DNA of 64,000 nucleotides, from positions 57,361,556 to 57,425,555 of the forward strand of contig CM067541.1 in the NCBI GenBank assembly GCA_034509755.1. The letters are read 5' to 3'. Shown piece by piece: positions 1 through 11,229 of the stretch. Positions within the stretch are counted from its first letter, which is position 1. Every line of letters starts with the position of its first letter. Position numbers and translations under genes: made by a program. The notes beneath the pieces were generated by a model. It searched no databases. It was not told the origin of the DNA and saw nothing but the letters and a program-made list of their open reading frames with translations. Source of the stretch: Anisodus tanguticus. Taxonomy: Eukaryota > Streptophyta > Magnoliopsida > Solanales > Solanaceae.

Positions 1-361
1 AGAGATTGATTGTCCAATTATTACAACATTCATTCTCATGTATTTATGAGGGCATATTTCATGGGTTGTGTACCTGTGTAGCTCATGTATAAATAGGGCA
101 CTTCCTTCCATTGTAACCCATCAGATTCTAGCTATTACAAAATACTTATTGCTATTCTCTTGATTTATGTGGTTTCATACAAGTTACCGTCACTTTGCCC
201 AGAAGTTGTCATAAGGCTCAGGCTAAGCTTTACTTTATCTTGTTTTGTTATTATTCATTTTTAGTGTAATTCATCTAGGATTCCTATCTTACGTGTCACT
301 TGAGATCCACGTGTCCTTGACCATGTATACAAATTCAACTGTACCATTTTACGGGTAAACA
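1..361 (+). repeat. Possible right-hand end of a truncated LTR
   Basis: The stretch has a TATAAATAG box near 90 and ends in ACGGGTAAACA at 361, a terminus often seen at the right end of plant LTRs. The left end lies outside the window, so neither a partner LTR nor a target-site duplication can be tested. The call rests on these two signals only and could be wrong; it may be ordinary AT-rich intergenic DNA. Confidence 0.35.
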
Positions 362-1139
362 ATTATAAATTCTGGAAGATAAATATAAAATCTTATATAT
401 ATTTTCGCATATAGCGAGCTTAGTATACCGATCTGCCCTTTTTTTTTAAAAAAAAAAAATCATATTAAAGATAGTAAATGTGATCGAGCTAAAAAAATTA
501 TCAAACTTCCTTAAAGATTGGAATGAGTAGAAGTCGGTCGATAGTATAAGAACACTTCCTGATGTCAACTAGTTTCAAACATCAGCTAGAGGCAACGGCA
601 GAGCTAGGAGCAGAATGGAAGGTCTTTTATTTTATTTTACTTTATTTATATATAATAAACGGAAAAAGTCAAATATACCCTTGTTTATCGGAAAAGGGTC
701 AAATATACCTCTTGTTATACTTTACCCCTATCGTTATACTTTGGAAACAAATATACCATCTACTGTTAAAGTTGATCAAAGTGGACATTCAATCCTATGT
801 GACAGACATTTAATGATGTCACGTGCCATGCATGTAAAAAGCCCCTCGTGATTATGGTGGTGGAGGTAAAATTAGACAGTGCTGTGAACTTGAGTGAGAC
901 ATATTCAATATTTTAAATTCATACGTATCATGAAGGTTATATATTCTGGAAATAATTGCAAAAACTTGTATAAATTTAAATTACCTGTATAATTCATACA
1001 TGTTAAAGACGATAAATGTAATCGGGCAAAAATTTTTGAATCGTCAAACTTCCTATAAGACTGGAATAAGCATTTGCTTATCAGAACAATTCATGATGTC
1101 GAATAACAAAAACTAGCGTCACTTTTCTTTGATTATCTT
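362..1139. other. Intergenic, no gene seen
   Basis: AT-rich DNA with no credible coding region. A short phrase, GTCAAATATACC, occurs twice within about 30 bases near 668-710; similar phrases are common in repetitive DNA of this plant group. Nothing else is recognisable. Confidence 0.6.
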
Positions 1140-2372
1140 AAAACGGTTGGAAATTTGCCTTTGGTGGGGAGGTGCGTCCACCCATATTTAATGAATTAAA
1201 CACTAGGGTTCCGCATGTGAGAGGCTTTGTTTCTTCGCACGTGCATAATCTACTAAGTGAGTAGATGACCGTAGGGCCAAGAATCGTCAAATTTCGTTGA
1301 GAAATGAAAGAGATATTGGTCTACGAAGTAAGGTGTTTGAGGCATGAAAATATGGTGTGGGACAAATCTACCACATCGGTGAGAAAAGGAAGAATTGCTC
1401 TCTTTATAAGTCTTTAAATTGGCTAAGGGTTTGGGACCCCAATGGGTATCCCATGTGTTTAAAGGAGAGAGGACCTAGATGTGCTTGGGGCTAAGCCCAC
1501 ACGCGGGCCGCCGCCCGCCCGTCCGGTCCGGTCACGGGTCATGATCTTCTTCTGGTATTATCTCTTTGGACCCCAAATTGTTTAATATTTACAGTTTGGT
1601 CCATGGAGTTTCTGGAATGTTGAATTTGGGAACAACGGAAGGCAGAAAGTTTCTGCCTACCGTTGGAGTTGATTTTTGGGATTGTGCATTAACCAGCCAT
1701 TACTTGGCTGATTAACTCCCTCCATTAACAGCCATTACTTGGCTGAATTACTCCCTCCTTCAATGGCCATAAACAGTCATTACTTGGCTGAATTACTCCC
1801 TCTTTCAATGGCCATTAACAGCCATGTCTTGGCAGTTGAGAAGTCTCCCCTTATGCTATATATTGATGCCTTTTGGCTCAATTGTGTGATACAATACATA
1901 CAGAAAGTATACAGAATATGACACACAAAAATGAGACAGAAATATATACACAGAGACAAACAGAAGAGTAAAACACAGTCCAAAACGTGAGCAGTAACGT
2001 TGGGACGAAAAACAGAAACTCTTCCTTCCTTTTCCATTTCTTCAGCAAGTCGATTTGTATTTGTTTTCTTCGTTAGAATCAACCTATTTGCTTTGTAGTG
2101 TTGATTAAAGTGTTGTTTTATCTTGGGAGACTATTGCCCGTTAACGTAAAAGCATATATACGGGGCAATCTTGTCTTAAAGACAGTGTGCAATCACTCGA
2201 CTCAGCACACAATTGTAACAATCCAGATTTAGTGTTTCTTGATTTCAGGTTATCAAGATTCAAGACTCAACAAGCTTGTGGCAGTTCTGAACATTGGCCT
2301 ACTTGTTTATCCTTTCGAACACTTGTAATATTTACTTACTTTCCGTACTGCTTTACAATATCCAACAAAAAC
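1140..2372 (+). mobile_element. Old solo LTR related to the 20.9-38.5 kb copia family
   Basis: The body at 1145-2367 (1,223 bp) aligns in order with the LTRs of the array: the opening AAATTTGCCTTTGG, the phrase GGGCCAAGAATCGTCAAATTT near 1275, GTTTGGGACCCC near 1430, the GC-rich stretch near 1500, the ACAGTTTGGTCC box near 1591, the repeated TTACTTGGCTGA blocks, and the end TCCAACA. AAAAC is present on both sides (1140-1144 and 2368-2372), a 5-bp target-site duplication. No internal region adjoins, so this is a solo LTR left by LTR-LTR recombination. It is clearly more diverged than the array LTRs and its first base is G instead of T. Confidence 0.9.
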
Positions 2373-3497
2373 ATAGTAAAAAATTTGACTCAAGCTAAAG
2401 TATAAGTGTATAACATATCTGGAATAGAAAAAAAAAACTCAATTATCCTTATGATAGTTTCTTTTATGATTTCTTTTCCATAAGTAAAATTATTGTGAGC
2501 GACCTAAACTTCTAGTCATATTTGTTAATGGCTCTCATTATTTGAATACAACATCCATTGATGGGTGAGGACAATTTCACACGGAGCTGGCACTTTGACA
2601 ACTTGACTCCCACTTAACATAAGTTGAATAAGACTAATTTTGAAAACATTAATACAATTTGTGGCAACAAGATAATAATGTTACTATCGGTTATATGGAA
2701 GTACAATCGAGAAGTAGGTGAGATTGAGGAAGACATATGAGTATTTATTTAGCAATAAAAGTAATTCATACACGCCGTTATGGAATTGCAAAAGGGCACG
2801 ACCAACTACGTGGGAAGGACTTTTATTTTTGTTAAAAAAAATAGTTCATTTTGGCTATTGAGTGGATAACTCTTACGTATACAATTTTGAGCAAGGTGAA
2901 AAATACTTAATCTTTACTACTAAAGAATAAGGTCAATCAAAATATTTGAAATTTATTAATCTAGGAGATTGTTATTTTTATCAGCAATCGAAAATGTACG
3001 CATAAATAGTTAAACCAGCTTTTAGTAGTACTAATAATTAGTAGGATTAATAATACCTTAGGTCCACATTATCACTCTATTAAAGTTTTTGCACGCTCCT
3101 TAATTTAAAAAACACATTTAATAATAGTTATAATCGTATAAATATTTGTCTAAATTACTCTTTATACATCTCTTAAACGTCTTAATTAATTAACAGTGAA
3201 ATAGTAAGGGTGAATTGAAAATTTTAAAAGTACCTCTTTTTTTTTTTTAAAAAAGTCAAATACTTTTAGAATAAATTCAGTTTGTAAAACAACTACTAAT
3301 ATGTGGAGAGGACGAATATCACTTTTCAATGATTTCATCAAACTTGTTCAAGTATTATAATCAAGAAAACTGAAGGGCCATGTTTGAGTGTTTGACTATT
3401 GCAATTTGCAAGGAAAAAGAAAAGGAAATTAAAGGGGACACCTATATTATCACGTAATAAATCATAATTTTCAGTGCACGATCGCATAATAACATAG
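2373..3497. other. Intergenic, nothing recognised
   Basis: AT-rich sequence with homopolymer runs (for example a T-run then A-run near 3239-3255). No open reading frame of credible length, RNA gene or bounded repeat was seen. Confidence 0.6.
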
Positions 3498-3763
3498 TAC
3501 TCCCTTCATTCCATAATAAGGTGTTTTTAGGTTATGCACACTCCTTGAGAAATTACTTATTCCTAAAAAATTATGAATATTTTTATTAACTTACCCCTAA
3601 TTAATGTCTAGAAAAAGAAGAGTTACTTAATGATTCTTGATTATGTAAATAAGAATAATTTTGGAAGAATAAAGTCAATTTCTTTTTGAAATTCTAAAAT
3701 ACCACTTATTTTAAAATAAAATGAAAAATCTAAAATATCATTTATTTAGAAACGGAGTGAGTA
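3498..3763. mobile_element. Stowaway/Mariner-like MITE
   Basis: The element at 3500-3761 begins CTCCCTTCATTCC and ends AACGGAGTGAG, imperfect terminal inverted repeats of the CTCCCTCCGTTCC type typical of plant Stowaway MITEs. It is flanked by TA on both sides (3498-3499 and 3762-3763), the expected Tc1/mariner target duplication. It is about 262 bp long, AT-rich and non-coding. Confidence 0.85.
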
Positions 3764-4338
3764 ATTAACAAACAATATTTGACCAAATTAATAAATAACA
3801 CCAATTGATGCACCGCGCACGTACTCTCATCTCTTGAATAGTAAATGGTTTTTTTTATATAAAAAAAAAAAAGAGTTGGTGTCTGACTTGCCTTTAAGAA
3901 TATAAACTTTTACTTTTAGTTTAAAGAATTTATCAACTGGCACTCTTAAAAATTGATTAAATTGATATTAAAATGTTGCTAAAGTTCGGTATCCTGCTTC
4001 TTTCTTTGTAACATTATTTTTTAAACACTATTTTCGGAACAAAGAACGTATTTTCTTGATAGCTGACATTACTTTACGTATTTAAATTTTATTTTTGAAA
4101 AATTTAATTAACAGTTGATGCATGACCTGAAATTAGTTATTTGGATACATTATCATTTTTATGTTGAACTCTATTCGAGATGTTGTTTAATTTGTACATT
4201 GATAATGACTAGAGGTAGCTACTCCAGACCGACCACGTTGATATGGAGGACATACAATGAATATAACAAGCTACGAAGGATCCTGTCTACTTCAAATGAA
4301 AACTAAATAAAACAAGTAGGAATAAAATAAAAACCAAG
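3764..4338. other. Intergenic, nothing recognised
   Basis: AT-rich spacer between the MITE and the copia element, with an A/T homopolymer block near 3849-3872. A 63-codon open frame near 4115 has no recognisable motif and is probably chance. Confidence 0.6.
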
Positions 4339-4343
4339 AGTAT

Positions 4344-4649
4344 TGTTAAATATACACATAATATACATGTGTATATTGTGTATATTTGACTCTCGGTTGG
4401 CCCTCGAATTTTCCCCTTTGTACCGTGTAGTTTAGGTAATATTTAGTATCCTAGTTTAGGTAATGTTGTAATGTAATTAGTATTATACACTTACCATAAT
4501 ATTTGTATTACCATAAATGTATAGTTAGTATCCAAGTAGAATAAGGTTTTAGGAATAGAATAGGAATAAGATTCTCCTATTATGGAAATATGTAACTTGT
4601 ATAAATAGTCTTTCAATCAATGAAAATAATCAAGGAATTATTTCTTTCA
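4344..4649 (+). repeat. Left LTR of the copia element
   Basis: A 306-bp direct repeat beginning TGTTAAATATACAC and ending TTATTTCTTTCA, matching 8806-9098. A TATA-like TATAAATA lies at 4600-4607, so the transcription start is expected shortly downstream. The right LTR lacks 12 bp present here near 4560. Confidence 0.93.
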
Positions 4650-4661
4650 TGGTATCAGAAG
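4650..4661 (+). promoter_or_regulatory. Primer-binding site, initiator-Met tRNA type
   Basis: TGGTATCAGAAG starts directly after the left LTR. It matches the TGGTATCAGAGC consensus complementary to the 3' end of plant initiator methionine tRNA, except for the last two positions. This is the expected minus-strand priming site. Confidence 0.85.
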
Positions 4662-4814
4662 TCTAGGTCTTAAAATTCTCTCTCTAAAAATCCTCCTACT
4701 CCCGTCGCCACCAAGAATTCCGAGTCCCCTTCATCTCATTTTTCGTACCGACGGTCTCTCCTCTCTTCTCAAATTTTCCTTCCAAATCCCTCAATCACAT
4801 ATTGTTCTATCAAT

Positions 4815-5713
4815 ATGTCTACATCCCGGAACACGTTTCATCCTGCCCTTACAGTTTCTAACATCAAGAATAACATCCCTTTTGTTCTTGAAATAGAAAA
4901 TGTCCAATATGCGACGTGGTTGTTCAAAATTCACGCACACTCGCATCAAGTCATCCATCACATAATCCCCGCGGCTCCTGAGGATACGGAGGTGCCAAAA
5001 CACGAGGATGATCCTAAGTTGTGGACGACTCTTGATGCCACTGTCCTCCAGTGGATATATTCACAATTTCTACCGACCTTTTGCAAATGATTATTGAGCA
5101 TGACGCTACGGCACAGGCAACTTGGGATAGACTGCGTGATATATTCCAAGATAATCAAAATTCTAGAGATGTTACTCTTGAGCAGGATATCTCCCACGTC
5201 AATATGGCAAAAAGGGTGGAAATAAGAAAAATAATGGCAAGAACCGCGACGGCAACAACAACGGCGGCAGCCAGAATGGTGGTGGCGGTGGGGGTCCTCG
5301 CGGTGGTCAGCAGCAACAGTTCTGGGGCCCACAGTGGGCCCTATGCAGTGGGCCCCATAGTCGCAGTTTGGGCCCAGTCATTTTTTTCCCAGTGGCAGTG
5401 GGCTGCCCAACAGCAGTCCAGGCCCTATTCTACCTGGTCCACGTACAGTCAATCGTCTGGGCCGAGGCAGCAAGCAGGGGTAATTGGGCCTCGGCCCCCG
5501 CAGGCCCATCACGTCGCGGCACCCACGTCTACCGACATCGAAGCCGCAATGCACACGTTTGGTTTAAATCCTCTGGACCCAAATTGGTATATGAACACCA
5601 TTGTCACTACCCACATGACATCCGATTCAGGTACGCTCTCGTCTTATTCCAATTTGAGCAACCCTCGCGGCATAATTGTTGGTAATGGTAATTTTGTTCC
5701 AATTCGTGGTTAA
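4815..5713 (+). pseudogene. copia gag and protease remnant
   Basis: A gag start is seen at ATG 4815 (MSTSRNTFHPALTV), with the copia gag pattern HPALTV...YATWLFKIHAH...LWTTLDATVLQWIY, up to a stop at 5090. The reading continues in another frame from 5051 (ATWDRLRDIFQDN) to 5713. The central gag part is missing: the text jumps from the LEQDISHVN region to a Gly/Asn/Ser-rich stretch typical of the gag C-terminus. The protease follows near 5585, but where copia proteases read D-T/S-G the residues are NTIVTTHMTS, so the catalytic aspartate is gone. Non-functional. Confidence 0.85.
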
Positions 5714-5752
5714 GGTCATAAAACTTTATCTCCCCCTCATCCACCTCTTATC

Positions 5753-7289
5753 TTGAAAAACACCCTACATGCCCCCAAATTAATTAAAAATTTAGTCTAT
5801 GTCCATAAATTCATTACTGATAATTTTGTTTCTATTGAATTTGATCCATTTGGTTTCTCTGTGAAGAATTTAAAGACGGGGAGTCCTCTCATGAGGTGTG
5901 ATAGTATGGGAGATCTTTATCCTATCACACCCAGTTCCGGTCCATCGAGTCAAGCCTTGTCATCCGTATTTGCAGCCCTTTCTCCTTCCTTGTGGCATGC
6001 TCGTCTTGGTCATCCGGGATCATCTATTTTATCGTCATTAGATAAAAATAATTTTATTTCATGTAAGGGTACGAATAATACTCCAAATTGTCAGGCTTGT
6101 TCTTTAAGAAATATTGTTAGGTTGCCATTTGTAGACTCAAATTCTCATACTTTAATGCCATTTGATATTATTCATAGCGACTTATGGACGTCTCATGTTC
6201 TTAGTTCTTTGGGTCATCGGTATTATGTTCTCTTTTTGGATAATTATTCTAAGTTTTTATGGATGTTTCCGATAGTGAAAAAATCTCAAGTTTTTTCCGT
6301 CTTCTTAAAATTTAGAGCATTCATTAAAACTCAATTCGAACGAGAAATTAAAAATATTCAGTGTGATAATGGCAAAGAATATGACAATGGGGTGTTTCGG
6401 GAATTCTGTGCTAATAATGGGATCAATTTTCATTTTTCTTGTCCTCATACGTCTTCACAAAATGGGAAAGTCGAACGCAAAATTCATTCCATAAATAACA
6501 TTGTCTGAACTTTATTAATTCACGCTTCCGTACCCCCCGTATTTTTGGCATCATGCTCTTCAAATAGCTACATATCTCCTTAACATAATTCCTTTCAAAG
6601 GTCTGACATATTCTTCTCCTCTTCAAATTTTATATAATAAGACTCCTTCTTATTCTCATCTTCGGGTCTTTGGGTGTTTGTGTTATCTGTTATTCCCGTC
6701 CACCACAATTAACAAACTTTAGGTCCGGTCTACTCCGTGTGTGTTTTTGGGTTTTTCGTCTAATCATCGTGGTTATAAATGCTTTGATTTATCCTCTAAT
6801 AAAATCATCATTAATCGCCATATAATTTTTTATGAAACCCAATTTTCATTTGCTAAAGTTAATACTCCCGTGCCTAGTTCGTATAATTTTTTGGATGATA
6901 GTATATCCCCGTATATTATTCACCATTTTTCGGACGTATCCCGCACCCAAAATTCTCCAGCGGACCCACTGTCCGCTGGTCCCACTGATCCGTCACACAC
7001 TACAATTCCCGCATACCATCGGGGCCGGTTTCGACGATTGGGCCAGTCCAACCCAATTCTGGAACTCGTCCAGTTCCTGCGTCGGTTTACGGAGTTGGGG
7101 GCCAAGAGCCCACCGCCCGCCGCCGATCGATCCCGAGCCCAGAAAATTTCCGAAATCTGCCCAATTTTTCGTCGAGTCATAGACCGGTCACTCGTAGTCA
7201 ACGGGGTGTGTTTAAACCAAAAAGACATTTTAATCTATATTCTAATGTCCCTAAATCACCCTTACCCCGTAATTCTGTGTCTGCCTTAA
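5753..7289 (+). pseudogene. copia integrase remnant
   Basis: The frame at 5753-6508 carries the GAG-pre-integrase motif LWHARLGHPG near 5990 and the integrase core. The three catalytic acidic positions are visible as D in IIHSDLW, D in QCDNGKEY and E in GKVERK. A stop at 6506-6508 interrupts the core. The C-terminal part resumes after frame changes at about 6741 (FLGFSSNHRGYKCFD) and runs to 7289 through a Ser/Pro-rich linker. Several frameshifts and stops show it is dead. Confidence 0.88.
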
Positions 7290-7459
7290 ATGACCCGAAT
7301 TAGAAAATTGCTATGACTGATGAATATAATGCTCTTATTTATAATAAGACGTAGGAGTTGATGCCCCGTCCATCTGGTATTAATATTATCAGGTCCATGT
7401 GGATTTTTGGTCATAAGGATAATTCAGATGGTTCATTTGCCTGACATAAGGCGCGACTT

Positions 7460-8674
7460 GTGGGTGATGGTAAGACTCAGCAAGTTGGTATAGATTGTAG
7501 TGAAACATTTAGTCTGGTGGTCAAGCCAGCTACCATTCGCACTGTGCTTAGCTTGGCTCTTTCGAAAGCATGGTCTATTCATCAGTTAGATGTAAAGAAT
7601 GTTTTCCTACATGGTGATCTCAAAGAAACAATTTATATGCATCAACCTTTGGGATTCAGGGATCCCAAACATCCTCATCATATTTGTTTGTTGAAGAAGT
7701 CCTTATATGGGCTTAAGAAATCTCCACGGGCCTGGTATACGCGGTTTGCAGACTATGTTTTGACTATTGGGTTCACTCACAGCAGGTCGGATAATTATTT
7801 GTTCATCTACCTTCGTGGTTCGTCCTTGGCCTATATTCTGTTATATGTGGATGATATTATTTTGATTGTCTCTTCCGATGCCTTATGCCAGTCTATCATG
7901 ACAATGCTCAGCTCTGAGTTTTCTATGAAAGACTTGGGGCCCTTGAGCTATTTTTTGGGGATTGCTGTCACTCGTCATGCATGTGGGTTATTCTTATCTC
8001 AAAGGAAGTATGCAGCTGAGATCATTGAGAGGGCTGGGATGTCATCCTGTAAGTTCACTTCCACTCCAGTTGATACTAAGCCCAAGCTTAGGGTCGCGGC
8101 CGGCGTACCATACGAAGATCCGACCCGCTATCGAAGTCTTGTAGGGGCCCTTCAGTATCTTACATTCACGAGGCCAGATATTACGTATGTTGTCCAGCAG
8201 GTGTGTTTGTTTATGCATGATCCCAGAGTTGAGCACATGAATTCACTCAAACGCATCATTCGGTATATTCAGGGTACGCTGGACTATGGTTTGCATTTAT
8301 ATTCCTCATTGACATCCACAGTTGTCTCGTATACAAATGCTGATTAGGGTGGCTGTCCGGACACTAGACAGTCTACGTTTGTCTATTGTATGTTTCTTGG
8401 TAATAACCTGGTCTCATGGTCGGTAAAACGTCAGTCAACATTATCCCGATCTAGTGCCGAGGCCGAGTATCGAGGGGTAGCTAATGTGGTCTCGGAATCA
8501 TATTGGTTACGTAATTTGCTTTTGGAGCTTCATTGTCCCATTCAGAAAGCAACTTTGGTTTATTGCGATAATGTTAGTGTCATCTACCTTTCTGGTAATC
8601 CGGTTCAGCACCAGCGCACTAAGCATATTGAGATGGACATTCACTTTGTCCGCGAAAAGGTTGCTCGTGGTTAG
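7460..8674 (+). pseudogene. copia reverse transcriptase and RNase H remnant
   Basis: The frame at 7460-8347 contains QLDVKNVFLHGDLKE, the catalytic box LLYVDDIIL near 7840, and KDLGPLSYFLGI, in the usual copia RT order. Just upstream (7310-7450) the conserved RT start is legible but has stops. After a stop at 8345 the RNase H part follows at 8390-8674 with SRSSAEAEYRG and RTKHIEMDIHFVRE. The segment from about 7460 to 8347 is the longest uninterrupted piece of the element. Inactive because of flanking stops. Confidence 0.9.
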
Positions 8675-8805
8675 GTACGCGTCTGCCATGTCCGTCAAGA
8701 TATCAAATTGCCGACATCTTTACAAAGGGTCTTCCCTCGGTCCTTTTTGAAGATTTTAGGGACAGTCTCAGCATTCGAAGACCGTCCGCTATGATTGCGG
8801 GTGTG

Positions 8806-9098
8806 TGTTAAATATACACAATATACATGTGTTTATTGTGTATATTTGGCTCTCGGTTGGCTCTCGGATTTTCCCCTTTGTACCGTGTAGTTTAGGTAAT
8901 ATTTAGTATCCTACTTTAGGTAATGTTGTAATATAATTAGTATTGTACACTTACCATAATATTTGTATTACCATAAATGTATAGTTAGTATCCAAGTAGA
9001 ATAAGGTTTTAGGAATAGAATTCTCCTATTATGGAAATATGTAACTTGTATAAATAATCTTTCAATCAATGAAAATAATCAAAAGATTATTTCTTTCA
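8806..9098 (+). repeat. Right LTR of the copia element
   Basis: A 293-bp partner of the left LTR, beginning TGTTAAATATACAC and ending TTATTTCTTTCA, followed by the target duplication AGTAT. It lacks 12 bp that the left LTR has in the AGGAATAG region, and shows about a dozen substitutions. Confidence 0.93.
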
Positions 9099-9103
9099 AG
9101 TAT

Positions 9104-10546
9104 GTTCTGAGGGTTAATAAAGTGAGACGAAAATTAATGGAGATAATAATTTAAATTTACTAAAGATATAAAAAGCTTGATATTTTCTTTTCAACTTCTT
9201 ACACTTTATTAAATAAGTTGTTACTTGCGGTGGTGAAAGATAGAAGATATACGAATGAATAATTGAAGTGCGCACAAACTGACTCGGTAACCATTGTTAT
9301 TAAAAAGAAAAAAAGGAAAAAATGGAATAAAGATAAAAGATGAGAAGTCTCCTTTTCTATTCTTTTTTATTTCCCGCTCAGTGTTTAATACTTATTTTAG
9401 GTTTTGATTAATTCAGATCCGCATTGTGTACCAAAGAAACATTAAAAGAGGAACATACTCTCTACCAAAAAAAAATTTATTCTCAGAACTTGAACTTCAG
9501 GTCTCGAATTCGAGTTTGAATATGAAAAAAATCATATTAGGGATCATCTTTCCCTTAAATGGACCTAAATCCGGATTAGTTTAGGATCTAATACAGACAT
9601 TGGGCACCGAATAAAGAACTAAAAAAACCATACAAATTATTTAGGGCCTAATACAGATATTGGGCATCGAATAAAAAATCAAAAAAATTATACAAGTTAT
9701 TGAGGGCCTAATACAGACATTGGACACCAAATAAAAAACCAAAAAAATCATACAAGTTACCCACCCCTCTTTTTCTAATTTTTCAAATATCCCTTAATAA
9801 CCAATTGAGTTGCCCAAGCGGACAGTTACCCACCCCTCTGATTAAGAAAAAGAATCATATTCATCCATGGCTGTTGGATGCGGTAAAGAATTTCCATCAA
9901 GGAATGAGTTGACTTAAAAAAAACACTTCATTTTCAGTCACAAATATCTTATGGAGTAAAGAGCATTAGAAAAAATGTGGGATTATCTATTTCACCCCCA
10001 CTAATACTTGTTTTTTATTCTTATCCACAAAACTTTACTCGTAGGCAAACAGCATCTCTTTGTGGGCACCCAAAATTCTTGTCTAAGTCAAATCCCATAT
10101 GATTGTATTTGTATACACAAACACAGTACACACTTTTCGTCTCATCGGATCTAATAATTGAAGAGAGAAACTATATGACTATTAAATATTTTAATAAAAC
10201 GTATGATTTTGCACGTGTTCATCATATTTAAGCTATGATCAATGTGCATGTTCACAAGAATCAGCGAATGGTTGTTAATTAGAATAATAATTTATGAATG
10301 TTAATTGATTATTGAAAAGACATAGGACAACAAGGTTTATTAGGCTGTACTTAATTATTTTAAACAAATAATTATTATAAATATTAATTGATTATTGAAG
10401 GAATATTAGGTGTAAGATTTCAATCAGCTCCTCCTAACAAAAAAGATTGCGTTTGTTATTTTCCCTTCATGTAAGTAGATCTACTCTATACAATTTTGTC
10501 CATAGCCGTTAAAGCATCAACATGATGTAAATATACAAGTACAAAA
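9104..10546. other. Intergenic, no gene seen
   Basis: AT-rich DNA without a credible reading frame. It holds a 60-bp triplicated repeat (listed separately) and a duplicated phrase AGTTACCCACCCCTCT near 9756 and 9824. No RNA gene was recognised. Confidence 0.6.
9581..9760. repeat. Three tandem copies of a 60-bp unit
   Basis: The units are 9581-9640, 9641-9700 and 9701-9760. Each holds CTAATACAGA(C/T)ATTGG(G/A)CA followed by an A-rich part and ATACAA(G/A)TTA. The period is exactly 60 bases, with a few substitutions per unit. Non-coding. Confidence 0.9.
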
Positions 10547-10867
10547 ATAACTGAAAGAAATAATCCCTTGATTATTTTCATTAATTGAAAGGCTATATAT
10601 ACAAGTTACATATTTTCATAATAGGAGAATCTTATTCCTATTCTATTCCTAAAATCTTATTCTACTTGGATTCTAACTATACAATTATGGTAAGTGTACA
10701 AGACTAATTAAGGTAACATTTACACTACAATATACACAACCCGTGATGGGCCAACCCGAGATGGGCTTTCTGCCTTCTACCGTGTTGGGTTGTTTCCGAA
10801 AGCACCCGTGATATATACTATGTATACCAAGTGTATATCACGGATATATACCTTGCTTAACAATAAC
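10547..10867 (-). mobile_element. Solo LTR of a copia family, reverse orientation
   Basis: On the minus strand the 311-bp body at 10552-10862 starts TGTTAAGC and ends TTATTTCTTTCA. It shares its 3' half with the LTRs of the 4.3-9.1 kb element, including AGGAATAGAATAGG and CTCCTATTATG. ATAAC flanks it on both sides (10547-10551 and 10863-10867), a perfect 5-bp target duplication, and no internal region adjoins. The 5' half, with CCCGTGATGGGCC-type sequence, differs from the complete element, so it is a related subfamily. Confidence 0.9.
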
Positions 10868-11229
10868 ATTCTTTTAATATAGAAGACGAATATTCATACA
10901 TTGTTTCATAAGCTAGCAATCTATTTTTTATCAGGTAAATGTAGGTACCGAAATCGCTCTTTCTGATAATGAAAGGTTAAATATACTTATCAGATGAGGA
11001 TCAAGATTGAAAAGTGTCAAAACTAAGGAGCAAGGTTCTAGTTTTATTTACATATATATATATATTTACAAAATACTATACCATTGAACTGTTTTTTTTC
11101 TTTTCTTTTTTACAGCAAACAACCTTAATACATAAACGGTCTCAAAGAGCTAAAAAGATATTGTATGCCGCATCAATTACAATCCAACTAGGGAAAACAG
11201 AAAATTAAATAACCTTTTGTAATAACGAA

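Larger units (their letters stand above)
4339..9103 (+). mobile_element. Full-length, inactive Ty1/copia retrotransposon
   Basis: The element spans 4344-9098 between two LTRs and is bracketed by AGTAT at 4339-4343 and 9099-9103, a perfect 5-bp target-site duplication. The internal order is primer-binding site, gag, protease remnant, integrase, reverse transcriptase, RNase H; integrase before RT is diagnostic of copia. The reading frame is broken at many points and part of gag is missing, so it cannot encode a working polyprotein. The two LTRs differ at roughly a dozen positions plus one 12-bp indel, indicating a moderately old insertion. Confidence 0.95.

Noticed and set aside
9581..9760. CRISPR array from the regular 60-bp repeats
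   Set aside because: Units are contiguous without unique spacers, and the genome is a plant.
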